Positions 41,469-49,265 of a stretch of DNA of 64,000 nt are shown piece by piece. Under the pieces are notes generated by a model. The model ran no database searches, was not told the DNA's origin, and was given only the letters and a program-made list of their open reading frames with translations. The translations under genes were made by a program, and so were the position numbers. This DNA is from RGIG3701 sp030530205 (GTDB lineage: Bacteria; Planctomycetota; Planctomycetia; Pirellulales; Thermoguttaceae). The stretch is from contig JAUMVK010000014.1 of assembly GCA_030530205.1 (NCBI GenBank), forward strand, positions 1 through 64,000. The letters run 5' to 3'. Every line of letters starts with the position of its first letter. Position 1 is the stretch's first letter.

Positions 41469-44400
41469 TTACTCCAGCGGCGCGGGTTTTTCACCACCCA
41501 TCGGAATTCGCGGCGGGTTTCCTCCTCCCCCCATCGGAATTGAAGGTAGATTCCCACCACCCATGGGTGGAAGCGGCGCCAACCTGCCTTTATCCCGGCC
41601 GGGCTCCGGAGCCGGCTCTTTCGGTTCCTCCGCATTCATCACAGGTTTTTCTTCTTTGGGAATGGGATGAATCTCTTCCTCCGCAGGCGCTTCGTCATCC
41701 GGACGAGCCAAACGTTCTTTGGAGCGCAGAGAACCGGATCCGCTGTCGATCAGCATTAAGCCGGCCCAGAAGAGCGGGTGGGAAGCGGGGATCAGCTCGA
41801 TCTCGTCACTCTTACCGATGCGCGGTTCGGACTGGATGGAAACGTCACCCGCACTGAACTTCAGGACAGCACGCCTCCATGCGTCCGCAGACGTTTCGGT
41901 CGTGGGAAGCTGGGAGTTGAAAAGAGCCGCGAGTTTCCAGGGGGAATCCCCTTCCAGACGCCAGCGTGGAAGGACGATCGTATCCGCGCCATTCGCAAGA
42001 AACGCCATGCTGGTGAGGAAAAGCTCCTTACCCGGGACGAACACCGACACTTTGTTTTTCCTGGAAGTTTTTTTCGCCAATTCCTCGCACCGGGTACGCA
42101 TTCCGCCCAGAACGATCAGACGCGGCGACCCGGATGGAAGGAGGAACCAGTAACCGAGTGAGCCTTCCCTGGATGTGCGGTCCAATGCCATCGGGAAGAT
42201 CCCGTAGGAGTCCCCCTCGGTGTTTTTCAAATCATCGAAGACGAACATTTTGTCGAATTCCGGCGCGAAAACGGACGAACCAGTCCCTGGCGTGCCGGGC
42301 TGGATCCCGCCGAAACTTTTTTCTTCAAAAAGAACCGGGCGCTCAAGCGTTTTTTCGAGCCGATCCACAGCTTTCTCGTTGGGTGTGTTCTTTCCCGCAA
42401 CGATGATCGAGTACGGTGACTTGGGGTACTGCGTTTTCTTCCAGGGGGTCGCGAGGGAAGCCATCGGAGCGTAGCGGATCGAAAATTGGGAAATCGTTGA
42501 CCTTGCACCTTTCGCAGTCTGAATTTGCAGAGCCTCAAAAGGCAAGTACCACATAAAACGGTCCGGCACGATGACGAGTGACGAAAAGTCGGCACTGGCG
42601 AAATTGGCCTGCGAGTTTTTCGTCAGGTCGGCCATGACACGCTGGGAACTTTTTTGCCAGTTATTTTCCTGAAAGGTTTTGGCGGGTATGGTTCCGCCGC
42701 CTAATCCAATTTCCCGGAGCATCGACGCAAAATTCGTCTGGAGCGACGTCAAAAGATTCGTCCCGGCTTTGTTTTTACGGGAACTGCCGGAACCGGAGCC
42801 GGAATCGTAAATCTTCCACATCGCCATGCGTTCATTGTTCATCAGGAAGAAAAACATTTGATTGCGGGCGGCGAAACTGACAAGCAGGGCTTCCCCTTTC
42901 GGAAGTGACGCCTGAATTTCCTTGCACGTCCGAACTTTGGGGAACAAAATCTCGATCACGCGCCGATCCAGGGCCATGGACATAAGAATCGACTCCTGCA
43001 TCCGGGAAAGCTCTGCGATCTGCTTTAGCGCATCGGCGAGTTCCCGCTGCTCACTTTTCTGGCCTGCGGTGACCGGAAGGCTCATTTTTCGGATTTGGAT
43101 CTGGAGGTCCTGCACTTTTTTCGAGCAGTTTTCAAACGCTGGATACTCCGTTAAAATGTCGCGTTTTCTCTGGGCCTGCGTGACAGTCAGGTCCTTTTCA
43201 GGGCCCTCCAGCAGAAGCCGCAAAGCGTGCACACGTCCGCCGAGGTCGAGCGTTTGGAGAAAAGCCGCCTTCCGCGCCCGTTCGGAGATTTCAAGCGCGT
43301 CTTCTTTCTTTTCCATGTCGATGGCACAGAGGAAGAAGTTTTCCCACGTTCCAGATCGGGGCGTGACGGTGGCGCTCATGGCCTCGATGGGATTCAGTGC
43401 CCAGTCCAAAGCCGTGGGTTCACGCAGAAGCAGGGAGTAAAGTTCCAGCGCTTTTCGTGTGGTCGTTTGGCCGTTCAGCAGGAGAGCGTCCACCTGGTTG
43501 ATCTGGAAATTCCAGATTCCTCCGAAACTCATAAATTCCATGGAACTCCCGAGGAAGCCGTAACCGTTGGCCTGAGACGCAGGGGCCGGATTCTGGAACG
43601 CGATCCGGGCTTTATGGAAATTGATGGAGGAACCGAGCCGGCCTTTCAGAACGTACTGGTCGGGCTTTCCCACCGCTTTTTCTGCCAAAAGCAGGCAATC
43701 TGCCGCGGGTTTGAGCTGGCGCAGACGAAGGAAATCATCCGCCGCCGCTGTCTGAAGTGTCGCAAAAAGGAGCGCGAGTTTCTTGATTTTCGCCCATTCG
43801 GCGGCCGGGGCGAGCGGTGGGCAGATCATCTGCGGATTCCGGAGACAGTAAGCGGTTTCCAGCCCCTCGAACGCTTCCGTCATGCCTTCCACATCCTCGT
43901 AATAAAACGCAATCGTAGCGGCTTCGAGGAAATAATTATACGCTTTTTCGTACTTGGCGATTTTCATTTGGAGTTTGCCGAGTTCGATATACGCAATGAC
44001 GCTCAGCGGATGGGCGCTTCCATTGATCAGCGCTCCTTTTTGAAGAGCCATGGCCGCCTCGTCAGTTTTCCCGACAGCCAGGTAGCCAAGCCCCAACTCA
44101 ATGTCGAGCCAAGCCTGGAACCAGGTCCCGGCCAGTGCGCGTTGAACGAGTGAGGTTTTGGTGACGAATTGGCCGTTCAGCTCGTCACCCGCTCCCAGAG
44201 GTCCGAGGAGTTCCGCACGGCGGCGCATGGCAAGCATCGTGCAGCGTGCGATTTCTACCCCACGAATCGGTTTCAACTGTGGCGCCATCGCGACCCCACC
44301 GGTCCGGTATTTGTCCGCGTAGTTCAAATCACCGAAAAGGATCGGGAATTTGCTGGGAATATTCAGAAGTCTGCGCCCGGGATTCGGATCACCCCAAGGA

Positions 44401-44786
44401 ATGGGTTTCAACGTAAACGCGCTGGGATTCGGAAGATTCTGAACGTTTGCAAGCCAGTTGGAGTACTGGATCGAAATGCGGATCGCCGTGTTAAAATTCT
44501 CCAGAGCTGAGCCGTACTGCCCAAGCTGGTACTGCGATTCCCCCAGCATGGCCGCGTAGCAAATGGAGTCGAGCCAGCGTTCCGTCGCGATTTTGAAGCC
44601 GGTATTCAGTTCCTTCGCAAACTGTTTTTGCGCGTCCAGAGTTCTGCCATCGCGCAGAAGATTAATTCCCCAGTCATAATTGGCGTTCGGGATCGCCTGC
44701 TCTTGAGCTGACACTGAAACCGAAATCAGAATCAAAATCAGGAGCGGCAACAGGGCACGACAGAAAACGGGAAAACGGAATCGCAT
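41469..44786 (-). CDS. Exported TPR protein with degenerate CHAT-like domain
   Basis: An 1105-residue protein. The signal peptide is FPVFCRALLPLLILILIS with cleavage after SVSAQ. TPR-like helical repeats run from about residue 30 to 620. A CHAT (caspase-HetF associated) region follows: SLVIVPDRFMWYLPFEAL begins the fold, then ISQFSIRYAPMASLAT, with LIVLGGMRTRCEELAKK near the position of the usual cysteine loop. The classical His (in an HGxx context) and Cys (SAC) were not found at the expected places, so protease activity is doubtful. The C-terminus has Gly/Pro-rich repeats (PMGGGGNPPRIPMGG). AAGGAG precedes the start at 44786. Role unknown; a scaffold is likely. Confidence 0.75.
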   Translation of the reverse strand: MRFRFPVFCRALLPLLILILISVSVSAQEQAIPNANYDWGINLLRDGRTLDAQKQFAKELNTGFKIATERWLDSICYAAMLGESQYQLGQYGSALENFNTAIRISIQYSNWLANVQNLPNPSAFTLKPIPWGDPNPGRRLLNIPSKFPILFGDLNYADKYRTGGVAMAPQLKPIRGVEIARCTMLAMRRRAELLGPLGAGDELNGQFVTKTSLVQRALAGTWFQAWLDIELGLGYLAVGKTDEAAMALQKGALINGSAHPLSVIAYIELGKLQMKIAKYEKAYNYFLEAATIAFYYEDVEGMTEAFEGLETAYCLRNPQMICPPLAPAAEWAKIKKLALLFATLQTAAADDFLRLRQLKPAADCLLLAEKAVGKPDQYVLKGRLGSSINFHKARIAFQNPAPASQANGYGFLGSSMEFMSFGGIWNFQINQVDALLLNGQTTTRKALELYSLLLREPTALDWALNPIEAMSATVTPRSGTWENFFLCAIDMEKKEDALEISERARKAAFLQTLDLGGRVHALRLLLEGPEKDLTVTQAQRKRDILTEYPAFENCSKKVQDLQIQIRKMSLPVTAGQKSEQRELADALKQIAELSRMQESILMSMALDRRVIEILFPKVRTCKEIQASLPKGEALLVSFAARNQMFFFLMNNERMAMWKIYDSGSGSGSSRKNKAGTNLLTSLQTNFASMLREIGLGGGTIPAKTFQENNWQKSSQRVMADLTKNSQANFASADFSSLVIVPDRFMWYLPFEALQIQTAKGARSTISQFSIRYAPMASLATPWKKTQYPKSPYSIIVAGKNTPNEKAVDRLEKTLERPVLFEEKSFGGIQPGTPGTGSSVFAPEFDKMFVFDDLKNTEGDSYGIFPMALDRTSREGSLGYWFLLPSGSPRLIVLGGMRTRCEELAKKTSRKNKVSVFVPGKELFLTSMAFLANGADTIVLPRWRLEGDSPWKLAALFNSQLPTTETSADAWRRAVLKFSAGDVSIQSEPRIGKSDEIELIPASHPLFWAGLMLIDSGSGSLRSKERLARPDDEAPAEEEIHPIPKEEKPVMNAEEPKEPAPEPGRDKGRLAPLPPMGGGNLPSIPMGGGGNPPRIPMGGEKPAPLE

Positions 44787-44824
44787 GGTTTTCTCCTTAA
44801 AATCTCGAAAGGAAAGAATACGTC

Positions 44825-44872
44825 AAAAAGACGGAAAACCAGAAAAATAGTTTTCCGTCTCTTTTGTTTTTC
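44825..44872 (-). terminator. Terminator of asnA (bidirectional hairpin)
   Basis: GACGGAAAAC (44830-44839) and GTTTTCCGTC (44850-44859) form a perfect 10-base stem. On the minus strand it is followed by TTTTTG, ending the asnA transcript. On the plus strand TCTTTTGTTTTT follows, so it can act in both directions. Confidence 0.8.
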
Positions 44873-44914
44873 GACCGATTTTTCAGAATACTTGCGAAAA
44901 AGGGTGCAGTTTCC

Positions 44915-45940
44915 TTAAAGAAGCGTCACGCCAGCATCGGCGTATTCTTTGATCATTGCATCGGGCCAAATCCCTACCGCGACCTCGCCGATGTGGCAGC
45001 AGCGAAGCATAAACATGCAAAGGCGCGACTGGCCGATCCCGCCGCCCATCGTCTGCGGAAGTTCGCCGTTGAGGAGCATCTGGTGGAACGGGAGTTTGGC
45101 GCGTTCCTCGCAGCCGCGAATTTTTAACTGGCGCAAAAGCGTTTCCGGATTGACTCGGATCCCCATCGAGGAAAGCTCGAAGGCGCGGCCCAGGACCGGG
45201 TTCCAGACCAGAATGTCGCCGTTCAGCCCGATCCCGCCGTCTTCGCGTGGCGTCGTCCAGTCGTCATAGTCCGGCGCACGACCATCGTGGATCGTACCGT
45301 CGGGAAGTTCGCCGCCGATCCCGATCACGAAAATGGCTCCGTACTTTTTACAATATTCCGATTCACGTTCAAGCGGGGTTTTGTCGGGGAATTGCTTGCA
45401 CATTTCGGCCGAGGAGACGAACGTGATCTCCTTGGGAAGGACCGGCGTGATACCCGGGACGATCGACGCGGCAAACTGCTCCGTTTCATAGATCGTGGCG
45501 TAAATCTGGCGAACGGTTTCCTTCAGCGTTTCGACGTTTCGGTCTTCAGGGCGGATCACTTTGCACCAGTCCCACTGGTCCACGTACAAACTGTGCAGGC
45601 AGTCGAGCGTTTCGTCGGGCCGGATCGCGTTCATGTCGGTGTAAAGGCCCTCGCCCGGCTGGAAATCGTACCGTTTCAGGGCGAAACGCTTCCACTTGGC
45701 GAGCGATTGAACCATTTCCGCGTCGGAATCCGCCTGCTTTACGTGGAACGAAACCGGTTTTTCAACGCCGTTCAGGTCATCATTCAGGCCCGTATTGCTG
45801 CGAACGAAAAGCGGGGCGGTGACTCTCTGGAGTCGAACATTCCGGGAGAGCTCGGTCTCGAAATGATCCTTCAGCTGCTTGATGGCGTGTTCGGTTTCGC
45901 GCAGTGAGAGCAGAGGTTTATATCCTGCGGGAATAGTCAT
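44915..45940 (-). CDS. asnA: Aspartate-ammonia ligase (asparagine synthetase A)
   Basis: A 341-residue class II tRNA-synthetase-like enzyme that makes asparagine from aspartate, ammonia and ATP in the cytoplasm. Family segments are LQRVTAPLFVRSNTGLNDDLNG, VEKPVSFHVK, GLYTDMNAIR, HSLYVDQWDWCKVI, and the C-terminal PQTMGGGIGQSRLCMFMLR. Length matches the family (330-345). The ATG at 45940 (MTIPAGYKPL) is fixed by a strong AGGAGG site 6 bases upstream; an in-frame extension to 46051 would cover the leader. The leader between the promoter at 46060 and the start holds competing hairpins, so attenuation is likely. It is monocistronic, with a terminator 56 bases downstream. Confidence 0.92.
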   Translation of the reverse strand: MTIPAGYKPLLSLRETEHAIKQLKDHFETELSRNVRLQRVTAPLFVRSNTGLNDDLNGVEKPVSFHVKQADSDAEMVQSLAKWKRFALKRYDFQPGEGLYTDMNAIRPDETLDCLHSLYVDQWDWCKVIRPEDRNVETLKETVRQIYATIYETEQFAASIVPGITPVLPKEITFVSSAEMCKQFPDKTPLERESEYCKKYGAIFVIGIGGELPDGTIHDGRAPDYDDWTTPREDGGIGLNGDILVWNPVLGRAFELSSMGIRVNPETLLRQLKIRGCEERAKLPFHQMLLNGELPQTMGGGIGQSRLCMFMLRCCHIGEVAVGIWPDAMIKEYADAGVTLL

Positions 45941-45990
45941 GATTTTCCTCCTGAATGATTTCTGAATTTTGGAATAATTACAGGGTTTCC

Positions 45991-46049
45991 AAACAAAAAC
46001 GGCACTTCCTGAAGTCGCGAATGAGGACTCCTGGAAGCGCCGTCGCTTC
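45991..46049 (-). promoter_or_regulatory. Attenuator-like leader of asnA
   Basis: On the minus strand, GGCGCTTCC (46041-46033) pairs with GGAAGTGCC (46009-46001), followed by GTTTTTGTTT: an intrinsic terminator inside the leader. A competing stem, GAAGCG (46049-46044) with CGCTTC (46039-46034), uses the first arm and would prevent it. The antiterminator stem is short. No T-box consensus (GGTGGNACC) was found, so the signal sensed is unknown; a small RNA-binding protein or ribosome-based control is possible. Confidence 0.6.
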
Positions 46050-46059
46050 AATTAATTAA

Positions 46060-46087
46060 AGTATAGCGAATTCTCCCGTTTTGTCAA
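46060..46087 (-). promoter_or_regulatory. Promoter of asnA
   Basis: On the minus strand TTGACA (46087-46082) and TATACT (46065-46060) with a 16-base spacer. The leader is about 110 bases. It is divergent from the lpxB promoter. Confidence 0.75.
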
Positions 46088-46126
46088 GTGGGGAATGAAA
46101 ATTTTCCAAAAAGTTTTCCGGAAAAC

Positions 46127-46154
46127 TTGACTTTTTTTCCCGCTGTGCTATAAT
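46127..46154 (+). promoter_or_regulatory. Promoter of lpxB
   Basis: TTGACT at 46127-46132 and TATAAT at 46149-46154, 16-base spacer. The message carries three palindromic repeats before the lpxB start. Confidence 0.75.
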
Positions 46155-46185
46155 GCGGAACGTAATGCGATTTTCTCCCGGGTTC

Positions 46186-46309
46186 GGGGACGACGCTTCC
46201 AGCGTCGTTTCAAAATCCAAAATTTGTGGGGACGACGCTTCCAGCGTCGTTAAAACGGGAATCGATTTTAGTATTGAACGCTTTGGACGACGCTGGAAGC
46301 GTCGTCCCC
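46186..46309. repeat. Three copies of a 23-base palindrome in the lpxB leader
   Basis: Copies at 46186-46208 and 46228-46250 are identical and direct. A third at 46287-46309 is in the opposite orientation. Each has the arms GACGACGC and GCGTCGTC around a TTCCA or TGGAA centre, with a GGGG or CCCC edge. These are the best copies in the window of the family also seen at 2494-2571, 19253, 34660 and 50627. As RNA each forms a stable stem-loop 15-135 bases upstream of the lpxB start. Confidence 0.9.
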
Positions 46310-46321
46310 GTATGGTTTATC

Positions 46322-47566
46322 ATGAAACTTTTTTTTTCCGCGGGCGAGCCGAGCGGTGACGTTCACGGCGCCAATCTGATCCAGGCTCTGCGCGAGCTGG
46401 ACCCGACCGTCCAGTGCGTCGGTTTTGGAGGGCCGCGCATGAAGGACGCCGGTCTGGACCCGCTTTTCGACCTCACGACGCTCGCCGTCATGTGGGTCTC
46501 GGAGGTCCTGAAGCAGCTGCGGAAGTTCTTCGCGCTGGCGGATCAGGCGGAGGAAATGTTTCGGTCGGCCCCGCCAGACGCAGTGATCCTGATCGACTAC
46601 CCGGGCTTTAACTGGCATATCGCGAAGAGGGCGAAGCGGCACGGGATCCCGGTTTTTTATTACTCTCCGCCCCAGATCTGGGCGTGGAAGCAGGGCCGCG
46701 TGAAAAAAATGCGCCGCCTGATCGACCACGTTTTCAGCGGTCTGCCGTTTGAAACGGACTGGCTCGCGAAGCACGGTGTTTCGGTCGAGTACGTCGGCCA
46801 TCCGTTTTTCGATGAGGTGCGGAATTACCCGCGGAGTTCCGAGACGATCGAGCGTCTGCGCGGGCTGAAACCTCTGGTCGGGCTTCTTCCCGGCTCGCGG
46901 ACCGGCGAGGTCCAGCGGAATTTCCCGATTTTCTGGAACGCGGTACGAAAAATCCAGCGGAAGCGGCCAGACGTACATTTTGCCGTGGCGGCGTTTCGGG
47001 AGGAGCACGCGGCGTGGATTCGAGATTTTCTCGAAAATCAGGACGAGAAACCCGGAAATATTGTGGTTTTAACGCGCCAAACGCCGGAGATCATCCAGGC
47101 CGCCGACTGTTGCCTGAGCGTTTCGGGGAGCGTTTCGCTGGAACTTCTGCACCATGCGGTCCCGACGGTCATTTCGTACCGCGTTGGCCGGATCGGCTGG
47201 TGGCTCCAGTACTGGTTCCGCCGGGTCCGCTTCATCACGCTGGTGAACCTTCTGACGCTCGAAAACCCCTTCCGCCGGCCCAATCCCGAGTTCCGCCCGG
47301 GGTCGGACGATGCGCGGGACGCGATTTTTCCGGAGTATTTGACGTACTGCGACCGGAGCGACTGGATCGCGGCGGACCTTCTGCGCTGGCTCCAGGACCC
47401 GTCGGCCCGGGACGAGTGCGCGGCACGGCTGGCGGCGCTTCGGGAGCAAATTGGTCAGCCGGGAGCGGCAAGAAAAACGGCGGAGAAAATTCTGGCCGCG
47501 CTGGGACCCCCCAAGTCCAACGCACGCGAAAATCCACCGCTCCGGGAACGCCCCAAACCACTATAG
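46322..47566 (+). CDS. lpxB: Lipid-A-disaccharide synthase
   Basis: A 414-residue GT19 glycosyltransferase that joins UDP-diacylglucosamine to lipid X in lipid A synthesis, at the inner membrane. Family motifs are KLFFSAGEPSGDVHGANLI at the start, VGFGGPRMKDAGLD, VILIDYPGFNWHIAKRAK, YYSPPQIWAWKQGRV, VGLLPGSRTGEV and the acceptor region CLSVSGSVSLELL. ATG 46322 is taken as start because the homology begins there; an in-frame ATG at 46226 would translate through the palindromes, and neither has a strong ribosome binding site. The last 19 residues (PPKSNARENPPLRERPKP) are encoded by the start of the left inverted-repeat arm, so the original C-terminus was replaced. Together with lptD this shows an LPS-type outer membrane. 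Confidence 0.9.
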   Translation: MKLFFSAGEPSGDVHGANLIQALRELDPTVQCVGFGGPRMKDAGLDPLFDLTTLAVMWVSEVLKQLRKFFALADQAEEMFRSAPPDAVILIDYPGFNWHIAKRAKRHGIPVFYYSPPQIWAWKQGRVKKMRRLIDHVFSGLPFETDWLAKHGVSVEYVGHPFFDEVRNYPRSSETIERLRGLKPLVGLLPGSRTGEVQRNFPIFWNAVRKIQRKRPDVHFAVAAFREEHAAWIRDFLENQDEKPGNIVVLTRQTPEIIQAADCCLSVSGSVSLELLHHAVPTVISYRVGRIGWWLQYWFRRVRFITLVNLLTLENPFRRPNPEFRPGSDDARDAIFPEYLTYCDRSDWIAADLLRWLQDPSARDECAARLAALREQIGQPGAARKTAEKILAALGPPKSNARENPPLRERPKPL

Positions 47567-47912
47567 GTCCCGCGGATCAGGCGGATGGGATTTAAAAAAT
47601 CAATCCTTTTTAAACGCCACGCCCTTTCCACTTCCCACTTTTATTTAAACACGGATTTCCACGGATTAAATGGATTAAAAGGATTCCGTTTTTTTCAGGG
47701 AAACTCTTGCAAAACCTTAATCCCCTTTAAAAATCCGTGGGAATCCTTTTAATCCGTGGAAATCCGTGTTTAAATCAAGGTCTAAAGCGAGCGGAGACTT
47801 GCACTTTGGAAACGGGGTTTGTAGTGAAACCTCTTTAAATCCAATCCGCGGGGCCTACAATCGCTGGAGTTTGCAGTGGGCTTGACGTGAACCTTGGGAC
47901 GGTTCCATTTTA
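47505..47912. repeat. Left arm of a long imperfect inverted repeat around the ThiD2 gene
   Basis: The outer 90 bases (47505-47595, including the lpxB tail) are an inverted match of 49070-49155. The inner 60 bases (47850-47912) are an inverted match of 48712-48785. The middle 260 bases, with ACGGATTTCCACGGATTAAA and its reversed form, are an imperfect palindrome and match 48780-49070 in direct orientation. No gene is seen in this gap besides the lpxB end. Confidence 0.75.
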
Positions 47913-47943
47913 TTAATTACCTCATTGGAAAGGTCCGTTTTTT

Positions 47944-48690
47944 ATGCCGGATTCCACGATTTACCTTCGAGTCATCGACGCCTCGGCCAATCGAGCCTGC
48001 GAGGCGTTGCGCGTCATTGAGGATTTTGTCCGTTTCGTTCAGGACGATCCGTTCCTGGTCGAAAATCTGAAAAAACTGCGCCACCGGCTGGTTCAGAACG
48101 TCCTGAAATTCCCGATGCCCGAGCGGTTGGCGTACCGGGAGACCGAGGCGGACGTCGGGACGCGGATCGAGACGAAGACCGAGTTCAGCCGCTCGTCGCT
48201 CCAGGCCGTTCTGGACGCCAATTTCTCGCGGCTTCAGGAGTCCCTGCGCTCGCTCGAGGAGTTCAGCAAACTGACCCAGCCTGAGGCTGCTCGTGAGTTT
48301 GAGCAGATGCGTTACGCGTCGTACACGCTCCAGCGGGTGGTTTTCTTTACCGTGACGAAAGACTCTCCGCTGCGCCGGCTGGAATCGAAAACGCTCGAAA
48401 GTACGCAGAAGGGCGCCTGGCAGGCTGGCGGACTGAAATTCACCTCCGACCCGCAACGGGCGCTGGAGCCGGAATTCGCCGGTTTTTTGCGTGTTTCGCC
48501 GGATTCGGAAACGGTCAAAAACGTTCGAAATCTGCTCGGGACGGAAAAACTCATCGGTGTCTGCGCTGCGTCGGTCGAGGAGGCCCGGGCCGCTTTGCTC
48601 GACGGGATCGACTTCCTCGCCACCCCAGACGAAGTGCTGGCCCACGAACTGGAACGCCTCACGACCCTGCCGGTTTTGGTTTTTGGGTGA
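47944..48690 (+). CDS. ThiD2-domain protein with reduced ThiE-like C-terminus
   Basis: A 248-residue protein. Residues 8-140 show the ThiD2 pattern: RVIDASANRACEALRVIEDF, LKKLRHRLVQ, ETEADVGTRIETKTEFSR and LQESLRSLEEFSKL. In cyanobacteria and planctomycetes this domain is fused N-terminal to thiamine phosphate synthase. Here only about 100 residues follow, instead of the usual 200-plus-residue ThiE barrel. They retain GVCAASVEEARAALLDGIDF and LATPDEV, which resemble late ThiE barrel strands, while the phosphate- and metal-binding motifs are not obvious. The C-terminal enzyme is therefore probably eroded or altered. AAAGG precedes the start. The gene is framed by the inverted repeats. Confidence 0.65.
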   Translation: MPDSTIYLRVIDASANRACEALRVIEDFVRFVQDDPFLVENLKKLRHRLVQNVLKFPMPERLAYRETEADVGTRIETKTEFSRSSLQAVLDANFSRLQESLRSLEEFSKLTQPEAAREFEQMRYASYTLQRVVFFTVTKDSPLRRLESKTLESTQKGAWQAGGLKFTSDPQRALEPEFAGFLRVSPDSETVKNVRNLLGTEKLIGVCAASVEEARAALLDGIDFLATPDEVLAHELERLTTLPVLVFG

Positions 48691-48711
48691 AGAGACGAAG
48701 GACCGCTTACG

Positions 48712-49155
48712 ATTTGGGTCCATTCCAGGGTTCACGTCCAACCCGTTGCACACTCCAGCGATTACAGGCCCCGCGGATCAGGCGGATGAAGCGGATGAGG
48801 CGGATTGGATTTAAAAAACCAATCTTTTTTAAACGCCGCGCCCTTTCCACTTCCTCCTTTTATTTAAACACGGATTTCCACGGATTAAATGGATTAAAAG
48901 GATTCCGTTTTTTTCAGGGAAACTCCTGCAAATACTTAAATTCTATTTAAAAAATCCGTGGAAATCTTTTTAATCCGTGAAAATCCGTGTTTAAATAGAG
49001 GTTTGAAGTGAGTAAGGTTTTCACTTTGGAAACGGGTTTGCAGTGAAACCTCTTTAAATCCAATCTGTCTTGATCCGCCTCATCCGCGGAGCCTATAGCG
49101 GTTTGGGGCGTTCCCGGAGGGACTGATTTTCGCGTGCGCTGGATTTTGGGGAATT
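48712..49155. repeat. Right arm of the long inverted repeat around the ThiD2 gene
   Basis: Counterpart of 47505-47912. The outer and inner edges are inverted relative to the left arm, and the central palindromic unit is direct. Tandem GGCGGAT units (48780-48805) vary between the arms. No gene or RNA is recognised within it. Confidence 0.75.
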
Positions 49156-49193
49156 TTTCTTTTCTGGTTTAATCCCAAATTCCCCCTCCCCCC

Positions 49194-49222
49194 TTGCGCA
49201 ACCGCCCGCCATTTGCTAAAAT
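49194..49222 (+). promoter_or_regulatory. Promoter of the beta-propeller protein gene
   Basis: TTGCGC at 49194-49199 and TAAAAT at 49217-49222 with a 17-base spacer, 43 bases before the start codon. The -35 is weak. Confidence 0.5.
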
Positions 49223-49265
49223 ACAGAAAAACCCACCCGATTTCTTAATTTTTCAGGAGATTTTT

